The notes: generated by a model from the letters alone, not told the origin. Shown: positions 55,205 through 63,363, counted from the first letter of the stretch. The stretch is 64,000 bases of DNA from Oscillatoria acuminata PCC 6304 (GCF_000317105.1 NC_019693.1:4465227-4529226), one strand, 5' to 3'. Program-made: numbers and translations.

Positions 55205-56722
55205 GTAACCATTCAGGGGGATGGGGATATGGTGTAAACTAGGGGATATGGTGTAAACTGGGGAATATGGAAGAGAGCATAACCATAGGCGGCATCAAAA
55301 TTCCTCGCGCGGACTGGGAAAGAACCCCAGAAAGCGTGAAAAATGTGGTGAGGAATATTGAGCAACGAATTGCCGCCATTGAAGAACGTCTGGGACTAAA
55401 CGCCTCAAACAGTTCCATCCCGCCCTCCAAACAGCCTCCGATAGCCAAAGAAAAGAAGCAAGAGAAACGCCCTCGACGTAAGCGCGGAGGCCAAAAAGGA
55501 CACAAAGGATTTACAAGACACTTATATGAGCCGAGTGAGTGCAGCGAGATTATCGACCATCAACCCGAGACCTGCAAGCATTGCCAAGCCCCTCTGACAG
55601 GAGAAGACGCACAGCCTTACCGCCATCAGATTGTGGACATTCCTCCGGTGGCTCCAGTGGTAACGGAACACCGACTTCACGCCTTAAGCTGCCAGTGTTG
55701 CGGTCAAACCACTCGGGCCGAGTTACCTAATGATATAAACCCCAGTGGTTATGGAGAGCGTCTGCAAAGTTTGGTCGCTCTGCTGAGTGGAGCTTATCGT
55801 CTGAGCCACAATCAAGTACAAACCCTAATGAGGGACTTGTGGCAAGTGCACCTGAGTACAGGAACAGTCAACCGCATCCGTCAACGAGTCAGTCAGAAAC
55901 TCAGCCAAGTGGTGGATGAAGCCAGAGCTTACATCATGAAAAGTGGAACGGCTTACGTTGATGAAACCAGTTGGAGTCAAAACAATGGTGACGGCAATAA
56001 TCCCGAGAACGCCTCGGCCTGGTTGTGGACTGCTGTCAGCAATAACGTGGCGGTCTATCAAGTGACCCTCAACCGTGCTCGTAGTAGTGCCGAAGCTTTA
56101 TTAGGAAAGAACTACACAGGCCTAGTCGTTAGCGACCGTTATAGTGTCTACAATGGATGGACCGTTGAGCAACGACAAGTATGTTGGGCGCATTTAAAGC
56201 GCGATTTCAAACGGATGGCTGAACGCAGTGGGGTCTCCAAAGACATTGGTGAAGCTCTACTGAAACAGACTAAACGCCTGTTCCACTGGTGGCATCGAGT
56301 GCGGGATGGAACTTTATCCACAGAGTTGTTCCAAGCGGCTATGGCACGGCTACGTCAAAGCGTTCATCATCTGTTGAGTGAAGCGGCGAGCCTATGTCAT
56401 TCCAGCCGAGAGCAAACGCCTTTGGCCAAAACCGCACGCACCTGCGAGCAAATTTTAAAGCTCGAACCGGCCTTGTGGACGTTTGTCGAGGTGAACGCCG
56501 TCGAGCCGACGAATAATACAGCCGAGCGCGCTTTCCCCCGGGCAGTCATTTGGCGTGACTTGAGTTATGGCTCCTGGTCTCGCTCGGGTAGCGAGTTTGT
56601 GGAACGTTTGCTGACGGTGGTCACATCTTTACGGTTTCAGGAACGCCCGGTGTTGGAGTTCTTGATGCAGGTTTTGCATTCTGAGTCGGTCTCTCTCCTC
56701 CCTCTACCCCCTGAATAGTTAC
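55205..56722 (+). mobile_element. IS66 family insertion sequence
   Basis: The 1518-bp element has imperfect inverted ends beginning GTAACCATTCAGGGGG at the left and, reversed, GTAACTATTCAGGGGG at the right. An exact 8-bp target duplication, CACACAAT, flanks it (55197-55204 and 56723-56730). It carries one full-length transposase and no tnpA/tnpB accessory genes, so it belongs to the simpler IS66 subgroup. Perfect duplication and an intact ORF point to a recent insertion. Confidence 0.95.
55267..56718 (+). CDS. IS66 family transposase
   Basis: A 483-residue DDE transposase. The N-terminal helical region and coiled coil (NVVRNIEQRIAAIEERLG) are followed by the SNSSIPPSK motif, a basic region (RPRRKRGGQKGHKG), a zinc-binding domain (CKHCQAPL, CQCCGQT) and the catalytic core with YVDETSW, VVSDRYSVYNG and NNTAERAFR-type (NNTAERAFP) motifs holding the DDE acids. 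It appears complete with no frameshift. The ATG at 55267 follows a tandem GGGGATATGGTGTAAACT repeat. The gene ends 4 bp before the right end of the element. Confidence 0.96.
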   Translation: MEESITIGGIKIPRADWERTPESVKNVVRNIEQRIAAIEERLGLNASNSSIPPSKQPPIAKEKKQEKRPRRKRGGQKGHKGFTRHLYEPSECSEIIDHQPETCKHCQAPLTGEDAQPYRHQIVDIPPVAPVVTEHRLHALSCQCCGQTTRAELPNDINPSGYGERLQSLVALLSGAYRLSHNQVQTLMRDLWQVHLSTGTVNRIRQRVSQKLSQVVDEARAYIMKSGTAYVDETSWSQNNGDGNNPENASAWLWTAVSNNVAVYQVTLNRARSSAEALLGKNYTGLVVSDRYSVYNGWTVEQRQVCWAHLKRDFKRMAERSGVSKDIGEALLKQTKRLFHWWHRVRDGTLSTELFQAAMARLRQSVHHLLSEAASLCHSSREQTPLAKTARTCEQILKLEPALWTFVEVNAVEPTNNTAERAFPRAVIWRDLSYGSWSRSGSEFVERLLTVVTSLRFQERPVLEFLMQVLHSESVSLLPLPPE

Positions 56723-56743
56723 CACACAATTTGAGGTCAAGCA

Positions 56744-56989
56744 ATGAAAGCAGTTGAAGTCATGGGCAAAGTCGATGATAAGGGCCAACTTTTGTTAGAT
56801 GAACCTTTAGACATTAAATCCGAGAGCCGAGTCAAAGTGATTCTCTTGATATCCGATGAAGATGACTTGGATCCGGATGATACTCCCGCCGAGGAAATTA
56901 AAGCTAGTTTAATCCGAGCTTTGCAAGAAGTCAAAGCAGGGAAAACCAGACCCATTTCTGAACTCTGGGAGAGAATTGAGCATGAATAA
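56744..56989 (+). CDS. RelN-type antitoxin
   Basis: An 81-residue acidic antitoxin. The N-terminal beta-rich domain (AVEVMGKVDDKGQLLLDEPL, then SRVKVILLI) is typical of cyanobacterial RelN antitoxins, and the acidic C-terminal helix (PAEEIKASLIRALQEV, ELWERIEHE) should wrap the toxin. GAGG precedes the ATG. The 3' end overlaps the RelE-like gene by 8 bp. The 8-bp IS66 target duplication ends 14 bp before this start codon, so the native promoter is now separated from the operon. Confidence 0.85.
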   Translation: MKAVEVMGKVDDKGQLLLDEPLDIKSESRVKVILLISDEDDLDPDDTPAEEIKASLIRALQEVKAGKTRPISELWERIEHE

Positions 56990-57338
56990 TATACCAATTT
57001 CGGTGAGATTTGCCGATGAATTTGAAAGAAGATTATATCGGCTCTCCAAAAAATACCGGAGTATTCGACAGGATGTTGAGCCGATTCTTGAACAACTCCA
57101 GCAAAAAATACTATTAGGCGATCGGCTTTCTGGTTTTGGCTCTAACCTTTATGTTTACAAGGTTAGAGCCAAAAATAGTAATATCCAGAAAGGAAAAAGT
57201 GGCGGCTATCGCATTATTTATTTGCTCGAATCAGAAACCAGTATTTTGTTGTTGACGATTTATAGCAAATCTGAGCAAGAAGATATGACAACGGAGCAAA
57301 TTCAAACGATTTTAGAGGAGCTGTATGAATCAGAATGA
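56982..57338 (+). CDS. RelE/ParE-type toxin
   Basis: A 118-residue basic toxin of the RelE/ParE superfamily, which either cleaves mRNA in the ribosome or poisons gyrase. The fold shows FADEFERRLYRLSKKYRSI, a central LSGFGSNLYVYKVR and the strand pair SGGYRIIYLLES.TSILLLTIYSKS. The ATG at 56982 overlaps the antitoxin gene, which couples their translation. A TTG six bases earlier is less likely. It forms a TA pair with the preceding antitoxin. The catalytic class is uncertain from sequence alone. Confidence 0.83.
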   Translation: MNNIPISVRFADEFERRLYRLSKKYRSIRQDVEPILEQLQQKILLGDRLSGFGSNLYVYKVRAKNSNIQKGKSGGYRIIYLLESETSILLLTIYSKSEQEDMTTEQIQTILEELYESE

Positions 57339-57341
57339 ATA

Positions 57342-57449
57342 GGGAGCATCTCAATCACGAACAGTTCTCCCCCCTCTCCGATGTCTTGGGGAGAGGGCCG
57401 GTTACAAGGGCTGGGGGGTTAGGTCTCTTTGCCAAATTGAGATGCTCCC
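57342..57449. mobile_element. MITE-like element, GGGAGCNTCTCAAT ends (copy 2)
   Basis: A 108-bp element with inverted ends GGGAGCATCTCAAT and ATTGAGATGCTCCC. Its right part, reversed, reads CAATTTGGCAAAGAGACC, which aligns with the left part of the element at 28398. It contains one CCCCTCTCC/GGAGAGGG hairpin. Confidence 0.7.
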
Positions 57450-57460
57450 GTTTTGTAGTC

Positions 57461-57540
57461 CAATTTCAATGGGTAGAAACCGGGTTTCTTAACCAGATGT
57501 TGCCAAGTCGCATTAGATGGAGTTAAAAACCTGGTTTTTG
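57461..57540. repeat. Paired GAAACCSGGTTTC palindrome element (copy 2)
   Basis: Similar to 55011-55090 along its whole length. The first palindrome (57475-57489) is intact; the second has drifted to AAAACCTGGTTTTT. The linker retains CAGATGTT and CAAGTCGCA. Confidence 0.7.
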
Positions 57541-57597
57541 ATTTACAGGCGATTCGCGAATCGCCGCTACAAAGAGATTATAAATTTAATTTTGGAG

Positions 57598-57621
57598 GAT
57601 GTTGGGCATTTTTATGACAAT
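57598..57621 (+). pseudogene. 24-bp scrap of a zeta-like gene
   Basis: GATGTTGGGCATTTTTATGA and the following CAAT match 54650-54673 of the intact zeta-like gene at 23 of 24 positions, in the same direction. It encodes DVGHFYDN, the equivalent of DVWHFYDN. No more of the gene is present. It may be a remnant of another copy. Confidence 0.55.
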
Positions 57622-57931
57622 AAGCAGGAGTTTTAGTCTTCACAATTCAGCTTGATTGAAGTGCTTTGTTAGAGGATTTAGATAAAATCCAGGGAGTTGC
57701 ATAGATTGTTGTCAATTATTGACCTTATTGACAACCCTGGAAAAATTTTGCTGGGATAAACTAGGTAAACTCCTGGCAGTATAACAATTGTAGCCTATGG
57801 TGTCACCCCTTTAGTCAGTTCTAGGGAATTATCCCCAGACGCGATCGCCTGGTTAAGTTGCTGCAATCTTAGCAACAGGGCGGATCAGGGGGAGTACAAT
57901 ATTCTTGGGTGTCTATCTTGTCTTAAGGCTT

Positions 57932-59197
57932 ATGGTTTGGCAATCAGGTCAGTCTCTCTATGGCGATCGCTTTACAATCGACAGACAAATCGGCAAGGGT
58001 GGACTGGGAATCACCTATTTAGCCCACAATCAGCGGGGTCAGCGTTGGGTCATTAAAACCCTCAAAGATGAGGTGATGACCAATCCTGAATATGCCGAAT
58101 ATCGGGATAAGTATTTACGAGATTTTAAAGATGAAGCCCTGCGCTTGGCAATTTGTCGGCATCCTCATATTGTCCAGATTGAAAATGTCTTTCACCATGA
58201 GGGATTGCCCTGTATTGTTATGGAATACATTCAGGGAATGGATTTAGGGAAGCGAGTTAAGCGATACGGACCTCTGAGTGAATCCGAGGCATTGCGTTAT
58301 ATCCGGCAGGTGGGTGAGGCGTTGAGGGTAGTCCATGAAAAAGGGCTATTGCATCGGGATTTGAAGCCTCAGAACATTATGCTGAGGGCGGAACAAGATG
58401 AGGCTGTATTAATCGATTTTGGCATTGCCCGGGAGTTTATACCTGGGGTCACTCAAACTCATACTTTTGCCTTGACTCCAGCGTTTGCACCAATTGAACA
58501 GTATGATGAACAGGCGCAGCGCGGGGAATATACGGATGTTTATGCCTTAGCCGCCACTTTAGCAACCTTGGTGACGGGTTCAAGTCCACCGCCATCGTAT
58601 ATGCGGGTAGTTAACGATCGCTTTAAGGTTCCCCAATGCGTGAGTCGCCCCGTTCAGGAGGCAATTCAGCAAGGGATGGCTGTACAACCGAAAGATCGCG
58701 TGCGATCGGTGTCGGAGTGGTTAAAAATGCTGGAATTGGACCCAGAAATAGCGGCAATTTCGCCTTTTTATCAACCTTTAGCCAAGCTATTAGCGGCGGA
58801 AAAATGGCGAGAAGCGGATGAAGAGACGGCGAAAATCATGCTTCAAATAGCCGGAAAAGAAGAGGGGGGATGGTTAGATGATGAAGATATTGAAAATTTC
58901 CCCGGCGAGGAGTTGCAAGCGATTGATCGCCTCTGGTTAAAGTATAGCAATGGACGATTTGGGTTTTCCCAGCAAAAGTGTATTTATCAAAGTTTGGGGG
59001 GAACCCAAGAGTATGATCAGGAAATTTGGGAAGCATTAGGCGATCGCGTGGGATGGCGCAAAGCCGGGAATTGGTTGGACTTTGATGAACTTACTTTTAA
59101 TCTCCAAGCCTCAGAAGCACACCTGCCGTTTTTATGGATCTGGTTGGTGTATGTTCGGTTGGATTTGGCCTATCTGCTTACCCATCCCTATTTGTAA
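57932..59197 (+). CDS. Serine/threonine protein kinase with C-terminal GUN4 domain
   Basis: A 421-residue fusion. The N-terminal eukaryotic-type kinase has the P-loop IGKGGLGITYLA, Lys in WVIKTL, HRDLKPQNIML and LIDFGIAREF, so it should be active. After about residue 285 a GUN4-like domain begins (PLAKLLAAEKWREADEETAK, then WLKYSNGRFGFSQQKCIYQSL and FDELTFNLQASEAHLPF). GUN4 proteins bind porphyrins and promote Mg-chelatase in chlorophyll synthesis, so the kinase may respond to a tetrapyrrole, which is an inference. No TM segment is evident. The ATG at 57932 has AAGG upstream; the TTG at 57905 is a poor start. Confidence 0.93.
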   Translation: MVWQSGQSLYGDRFTIDRQIGKGGLGITYLAHNQRGQRWVIKTLKDEVMTNPEYAEYRDKYLRDFKDEALRLAICRHPHIVQIENVFHHEGLPCIVMEYIQGMDLGKRVKRYGPLSESEALRYIRQVGEALRVVHEKGLLHRDLKPQNIMLRAEQDEAVLIDFGIAREFIPGVTQTHTFALTPAFAPIEQYDEQAQRGEYTDVYALAATLATLVTGSSPPPSYMRVVNDRFKVPQCVSRPVQEAIQQGMAVQPKDRVRSVSEWLKMLELDPEIAAISPFYQPLAKLLAAEKWREADEETAKIMLQIAGKEEGGWLDDEDIENFPGEELQAIDRLWLKYSNGRFGFSQQKCIYQSLGGTQEYDQEIWEALGDRVGWRKAGNWLDFDELTFNLQASEAHLPFLWIWLVYVRLDLAYLLTHPYL

Positions 59198-59380
59198 GGT
59201 TCAATCCCTGAAAAATACCGGATTTTCTTAAAAATTACAACATTTTTCTATCCGGCAAAATCTGGCGAGTTTGACGGGCGGTAAGCTAATTTGAAAACAA
59301 CCTCCGGACAACAGGCCAAGATATCACTCATCAGGAATGTGGAACACAGAATATTTTTTAAACATCATCCAATTTGCCAC

Positions 59381-59413
59381 AAAAAAGCAGCCTCCGAAAA
59401 GGCTGCTTTCTCT
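59381..59413 (-). terminator. glmS intrinsic terminator
   Basis: Read on minus, the stem AAAGCAGCC/GGCTGCTTT with a 7-base loop is followed by T-rich sequence, 20 bp beyond the glmS stop codon. The plus strand also gives a T-containing tail, so it may serve both directions. Confidence 0.82.
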
Positions 59414-59433
59414 CACTTAAAACGGGTTCCTAT

Positions 59434-61341
59434 TTACTCCACCGTCACTGACTTCGCCAAGTTACGGGGTTGATCCACATCTAAACCGCGTCGGGCGGCG
59501 ATGTGATAGGCGAGTAACTGTAACGGGATGACGGCTAAAATAGGTGAGAGCAACTCGTCTACAACGGGGACTTGTAAGACATCGTTAAAAATCTCTGCTG
59601 CGTCAAACCCATTTTGCGGCGTGACCCCAATCAGGCGGGCATCCCGCGCTTTCGCTTCTTGGGCGTTGGAAATCACTTTCTCGTAGACGGTTCCCGGCAT
59701 GGCGATCGCCACTACAGGGACTTTCGCATCCAACAGGGCGATCGGTCCATGTTTCATCTCCCCTGCCGGATATCCTTCCGCATGGATATAGCTGATTTCC
59801 TTGAGTTTTAATGCCCCCTCTAAGGCGATCGGGAAATTAATCCCTCGTCCTAAGAAGATAAAATCCTGCGTCTCGGCAAATTCATGGGCCAACTCCTCAA
59901 TACTACCCTCTTGAGAACTCAGCACCTGTTCAATTTGGGCGGGAAGTTGGCGCAATCCTTGGATAATTTCCTCGATGCGCGCTTCTGGGAGGGTTTTGCG
60001 TTGATAGGCCAAATCTAAGGCTAAACTATAAAATGCCATCAACTGCGCCACAAAGGTCTTCGTTGCCGCCACCCCAATTTCAATTCCGGCATGGGTATTA
60101 ATAATGTCCGCCACCAGGTTCCCCAAGGAAGACTCGGGACGATTGGTAATCCCCAACAAGCGCGCTTGATAGGCAGCAGAAAGTCCAGTTCGGCGCTGGT
60201 TTTCCATTGCTAGGGCCGCCAGAGTATCCGCCGTTTCTCCCGACTGACTGATGCCGACTGCCAGGGTGTAGGGGCGCAAGGGGGCCGGTGCATAGCGATA
60301 TTCTGAGGCATAGTTGACCGAGGTGGGAATTCCCGCCAACTGTTCTAGCAAGTATTTCCCAACTAACCCAGCGTGCCAACTGGTCCCACAAGCGAGGATT
60401 TCAATCTGTTGCAAATCCTTGTACAGTTCCGGATTAATCCCCAAATTAATCGGCGCAACTTGATTATCTCCCGGTTGCCACTCCCGGTTAAAATAGGCTT
60501 CCAAACAGGTGCGGACTACTGCCGGTTGTTCGTAGATCTCCTTATGCATGAAGTGGCGGAATCCTTGTTTTTCCACCAGGACCGGGTTCAAGTTGAGGAC
60601 TCGGGGAGTTTTTTTGAGCCGATCGCCTGCAAAGTTATAAACCTCCACCCCTAACGGTGTCAACCGCGCCATTTCCTCATTTTCCAAGGACAAAACCGCC
60701 CGGGTATAGGGCATGATCGCCGGAGTATCCGAGGCGCAGAAAAATTCCCCCTGGCCAAATCCCACCACTAAAGGGGCCTGCTGTCGGGCGACAATCAGTT
60801 CATCGGGGTAGTCAGCAGAAATCACGGCGATCGCAAAGGCCCCTTCTAACTTATTCACCGCCTTGCGTACCGCCTCAAAAAACTGGGAGATTAACGGCAT
60901 AAACCCTGGTGCATCCACCATCGGTTCCATCATAAACTCCGCAATTAAATGAGGGATGACCTCCGTATCCGTATCGGACCGAAATTCATGACCTCTACCC
61001 TTAAGTTCTTCGCGCAACTCCCGATAATTTTCAATAATCCCATTTTGAACCACCGCCACTTTTTCATGGGTGTCCATGTGGGGATGGGCGTTGTATTCCT
61101 CCGGTTTACCGTGAGTCGCCCAACGGGTATGTCCGATGCCGATTTGCGCGGGATTGTCAATGCCTTGAATTTTTTCTCGCAGGTTGTGGAGTTTGCCTTT
61201 TGCGCGGACACAGTTGAGTTTTCCGTCCCAAATCGTGGCCACCCCTGCTGAGTCATAACCGCGATATTCTAGTTTTTCCAGTCCGGCGAGTAAAACATCT
61301 TTCGCCGCTTGAGTGCCAATATAGCCAACAATTCCGCACAT
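59434..61341 (-). CDS. glmS: Glutamine-fructose-6-phosphate aminotransferase (isomerising)
   Basis: A 635-residue cytosolic enzyme that makes glucosamine-6-phosphate from fructose-6-phosphate and glutamine, the first step to UDP-GlcNAc for peptidoglycan and lipid A. The N-terminal glutaminase domain begins MCGIVGYIG with catalytic Cys2 exposed after Met removal, and has EYRGYDSAGVA and GIGHTRWATHG. Two SIS sugar-isomerase domains follow (ACGTSWHAGLVGKY, VGISQSGETADTLAAL; then FLGRGINFPIALEGALKLKE and HAEGYPAGEMKHGP). The C-terminus PRNLAKSVTVE is canonical. It is slightly longer than E. coli GlmS (609) because of an insertion in the first domain. GAGAGGAG precedes the ATG at 61341. No glmS ribozyme is seen. 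Confidence 0.97.
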   Translation of the reverse strand: MCGIVGYIGTQAAKDVLLAGLEKLEYRGYDSAGVATIWDGKLNCVRAKGKLHNLREKIQGIDNPAQIGIGHTRWATHGKPEEYNAHPHMDTHEKVAVVQNGIIENYRELREELKGRGHEFRSDTDTEVIPHLIAEFMMEPMVDAPGFMPLISQFFEAVRKAVNKLEGAFAIAVISADYPDELIVARQQAPLVVGFGQGEFFCASDTPAIMPYTRAVLSLENEEMARLTPLGVEVYNFAGDRLKKTPRVLNLNPVLVEKQGFRHFMHKEIYEQPAVVRTCLEAYFNREWQPGDNQVAPINLGINPELYKDLQQIEILACGTSWHAGLVGKYLLEQLAGIPTSVNYASEYRYAPAPLRPYTLAVGISQSGETADTLAALAMENQRRTGLSAAYQARLLGITNRPESSLGNLVADIINTHAGIEIGVAATKTFVAQLMAFYSLALDLAYQRKTLPEARIEEIIQGLRQLPAQIEQVLSSQEGSIEELAHEFAETQDFIFLGRGINFPIALEGALKLKEISYIHAEGYPAGEMKHGPIALLDAKVPVVAIAMPGTVYEKVISNAQEAKARDARLIGVTPQNGFDAAEIFNDVLQVPVVDELLSPILAVIPLQLLAYHIAARRGLDVDQPRNLAKSVTVE

Positions 61342-61671
61342 TTATCCGTTAACTCCTCTCGATACGGTGCAATGGATAGAATTTTAGTTTTTCCGTGCTG
61401 TTTCTGCTATAATTGCATCCCTTTATAGTTTCCTAACGTCTCAAGTGGCGATCGCCCGGTGTGAGCAGAAATCGACAGTGCGATCGTGGATGCAAGTAAT
61501 CCCTACAGCAAGTTGATAGTCTCTTCCCCTGCCTGGTCTCTGATTCCGGAAATGAGTTCCCCTGTACACCTGAGCGCGAAAAAAGAGGGGCGCAAGGCTC
61601 CCTCTTTCTATTTAAACTATAAATGTTTTAAAAGCACTTTTGATTCAAAAGTGCCTTCAAATCCGCCATTT
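61342..61671. other. Spacer glmS-psaC with two hairpins
   Basis: No gene is present. A consensus TATAAT (about 61408, plus strand) lies near the glmS start and might serve an unknown plus transcript. The psaC side carries a terminator at 61578-61608 and a second hairpin at 61629-61655 (GCACTTTTGA/TCAAAAGTGC) followed on minus by TTTT. Confidence 0.5.
61578..61608 (-). terminator. psaC intrinsic terminator
   Basis: Read on minus, the stem AAAGAGGG/CCCTCTTT is followed by TTT, 60-90 bp after the psaC stop codon. A second stem closer to the gene at 61629-61655 may act with it. Confidence 0.75.
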
Positions 61672-61920
<249 letters not shown>

Positions 61921-61970
61921 TTATAAGCTCCCAACGTGTTCTCAACAAATTTTTGGATCTGGTAATAGCC

Positions 61971-61999
61971 GCTTTAACCGCTAAAGTAACGGTTAAAGC
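61971..61999. promoter_or_regulatory. Inverted repeat in the psaC upstream region
   Basis: GCTTTAACCG and CGGTTAAAGC form perfect 10-bp arms around a 9-base centre, 54 bp before the psaC ATG. The placement suits an operator or an mRNA leader hairpin. No T-run follows. Confidence 0.5.
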
Positions 62000-62217
62000 T
62001 GTCGAAATCTTGGCTTAGTTTATCGTAGTCCTACCTACTCCTCTCAGAAAAGGAGCGAGAACTTAAAAGATCGTAATATATTGCCCGGTCCTTTTACTAG
62101 AGGGGTAGGGTGGCGATCGGGCTTAACTCTTTTGTAGCAAGCCTCTGTTCATCGTTTTGTAACAAATCTTTATGAATTCCCCAAGACCTATCTGGAAGGG
62201 CAAGCAATCAAGTCCCC

Positions 62218-62447
62218 CGTTCGTAGTACCCCCTTCAGGGGTAGCCCTGCCAAGGTACAATCTCACGAGTTTTTGTTCTTTCTTCGACCCTATAGGGTTG
62301 ACACCGTAGCTCTGAATGGGTGGCCAATTTTATGATGAAAATCGGTGGTTCTCGTAGGGGCGCAATGCGCAGGCCCTACCTAGGGCCTGCGCATTGCGCC
62401 CCTACTACACCTTGATAGGATTACCCCTGAAGGCGTTACTACGAACG
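62218..62447. mobile_element. 230-bp MITE-like element with 52-base perfect palindrome
   Basis: The ends are long inverted repeats. CGTTCGTAGTA, then CCTTCAGGGGTA and CAAGGT, occur in order from 62218 and in complement towards 62447, about 41 bp with few mismatches. Inside, 62354-62405 is a perfect palindrome with 25-bp arms around CC (GTAGGGGCGCAATGCGCAGG...). The right end lies only 10 bp from the 3' end of the HdrB-like gene. It shares the GTTCGTAGT motif with the TA-flanked MITEs but lacks clear TA flanks. Confidence 0.8.
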
Positions 62448-62457
62448 AAGACAAGTT

Positions 62458-63363
62458 TTAGAGTCCCAATTTTTCTAAGACCGATCGCGTAGAGACTACA
62501 TGACGATCTAACCCCAGTGCTTTGGGGGGGATGCCTAAAGCTAAGGCGACTAATTGGGGGAGATGGAGGACCGGGAGATCTAACTTGTGACCCATGAATT
62601 TAGCTACCTCTGGTTGGCGGGAGTCCAAATTAAGGTGACACAGAGGACAAGGAGTCACTAAACAATCAGCACCAGCAGCGATCGCCTCGTCTAGGTGGTT
62701 CCCCGCCATTTGAAACGCTTGGTCTGTGGCATAGCTGGAGAGGGGCCAGCCACAGCATTGGGTGCGTCCCGGATAATAGACGGGAGTGGCCCCTACGGTC
62801 CGAAATACATTCTCCATCGATTCCGGTTGGTAGGGGTCGTCATAAGGGATTGTTTTTTGAGCACGCAGCAAATAGCAACCATAGAATGCTGCACATTTGA
62901 GTCCACTCAGCTTGCGGGTGACTCGTTTTTGGAGTTCATCGAGTCCATAGTCTGTGACTAAGGCCCATAATAGATGTTTGACTTCCGTGGTGCCTTGGTA
63001 GGGAGAACAATTTTGTTTTTGGAGTAACCCATTAATTTGGTTGAGATAGGCGGGGTCGGAGGTTTGGAAATCCTTGAGACGCTCATCCACATGACCGATG
63101 ACCCCTTGACAAGTGCTGCAATGGGTGAGTAAGGGGAGGTTGAGTTGTTCGGCGAGGGCAATATTGCGGGCATTGACCGTATCTTCGAGGAGGCGGGAAT
63201 CTTCTTTGAAGGTACCAGAACCGCAGCAGGAGGCTTTTTTGAGTTCCAGCAGTTCGATGCCGAGGGCTTTGGTTAAAGCGGCAGTGGATTGATAGAGTTC
63301 GCCGCAAGCGCCTTGAGCAACACAGCCGGGAAAGTAAGCGTATTTGAGGGTAAGCGATGGCAT
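62458..63363 (-). CDS. HdrB-like CCG-domain protein (CoB-CoM heterodisulfide reductase subunit B family)
   Basis: A 301-residue protein with two CCG (cysteine-rich) domains. Motifs are GCVAQGACGE, SCCGSGTF and HCSTCQGVIG in the first, and GCYLLRAQ, QCCGWPLSS and TPCPLCHLNLD in the second. In methanogens HdrB binds noncubane [4Fe-4S] clusters and reduces a heterodisulfide. In cyanobacteria the family is present, but the substrate is unknown and CoM/CoB are absent, so the name must not be read literally. The ATG at 63363 (MPSLTLKYAYFPGC) fits the family; an open GTG-initiated extension to 63462 is not conserved in character. No HdrA or HdrC partner is adjacent. Confidence 0.87.
   Translation of the reverse strand: MPSLTLKYAYFPGCVAQGACGELYQSTAALTKALGIELLELKKASCCGSGTFKEDSRLLEDTVNARNIALAEQLNLPLLTHCSTCQGVIGHVDERLKDFQTSDPAYLNQINGLLQKQNCSPYQGTTEVKHLLWALVTDYGLDELQKRVTRKLSGLKCAAFYGCYLLRAQKTIPYDDPYQPESMENVFRTVGATPVYYPGRTQCCGWPLSSYATDQAFQMAGNHLDEAIAAGADCLVTPCPLCHLNLDSRQPEVAKFMGHKLDLPVLHLPQLVALALGIPPKALGLDRHVVSTRSVLEKLGL

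Larger units (their letters stand above)
57339..57931. other. Repeat-bearing spacer before the kinase gene
   Basis: No gene is seen. It contains MITE-like copy 2 (57342-57449), a two-palindrome element (57461-57540), the palindrome GGCGATTCGCGAATCGCC (57548-57565) and a 24-bp scrap of the zeta-like gene (57598-57621). The last 270 bp are AT-rich and probably hold the kinase promoter. Confidence 0.6.

Noticed and set aside
61342-61440. glmS ribozyme in the glmS leader
   Set aside because: The leader is under 100 bases before other features, has none of the conserved core, and the ribozyme is known from Gram-positive lineages.
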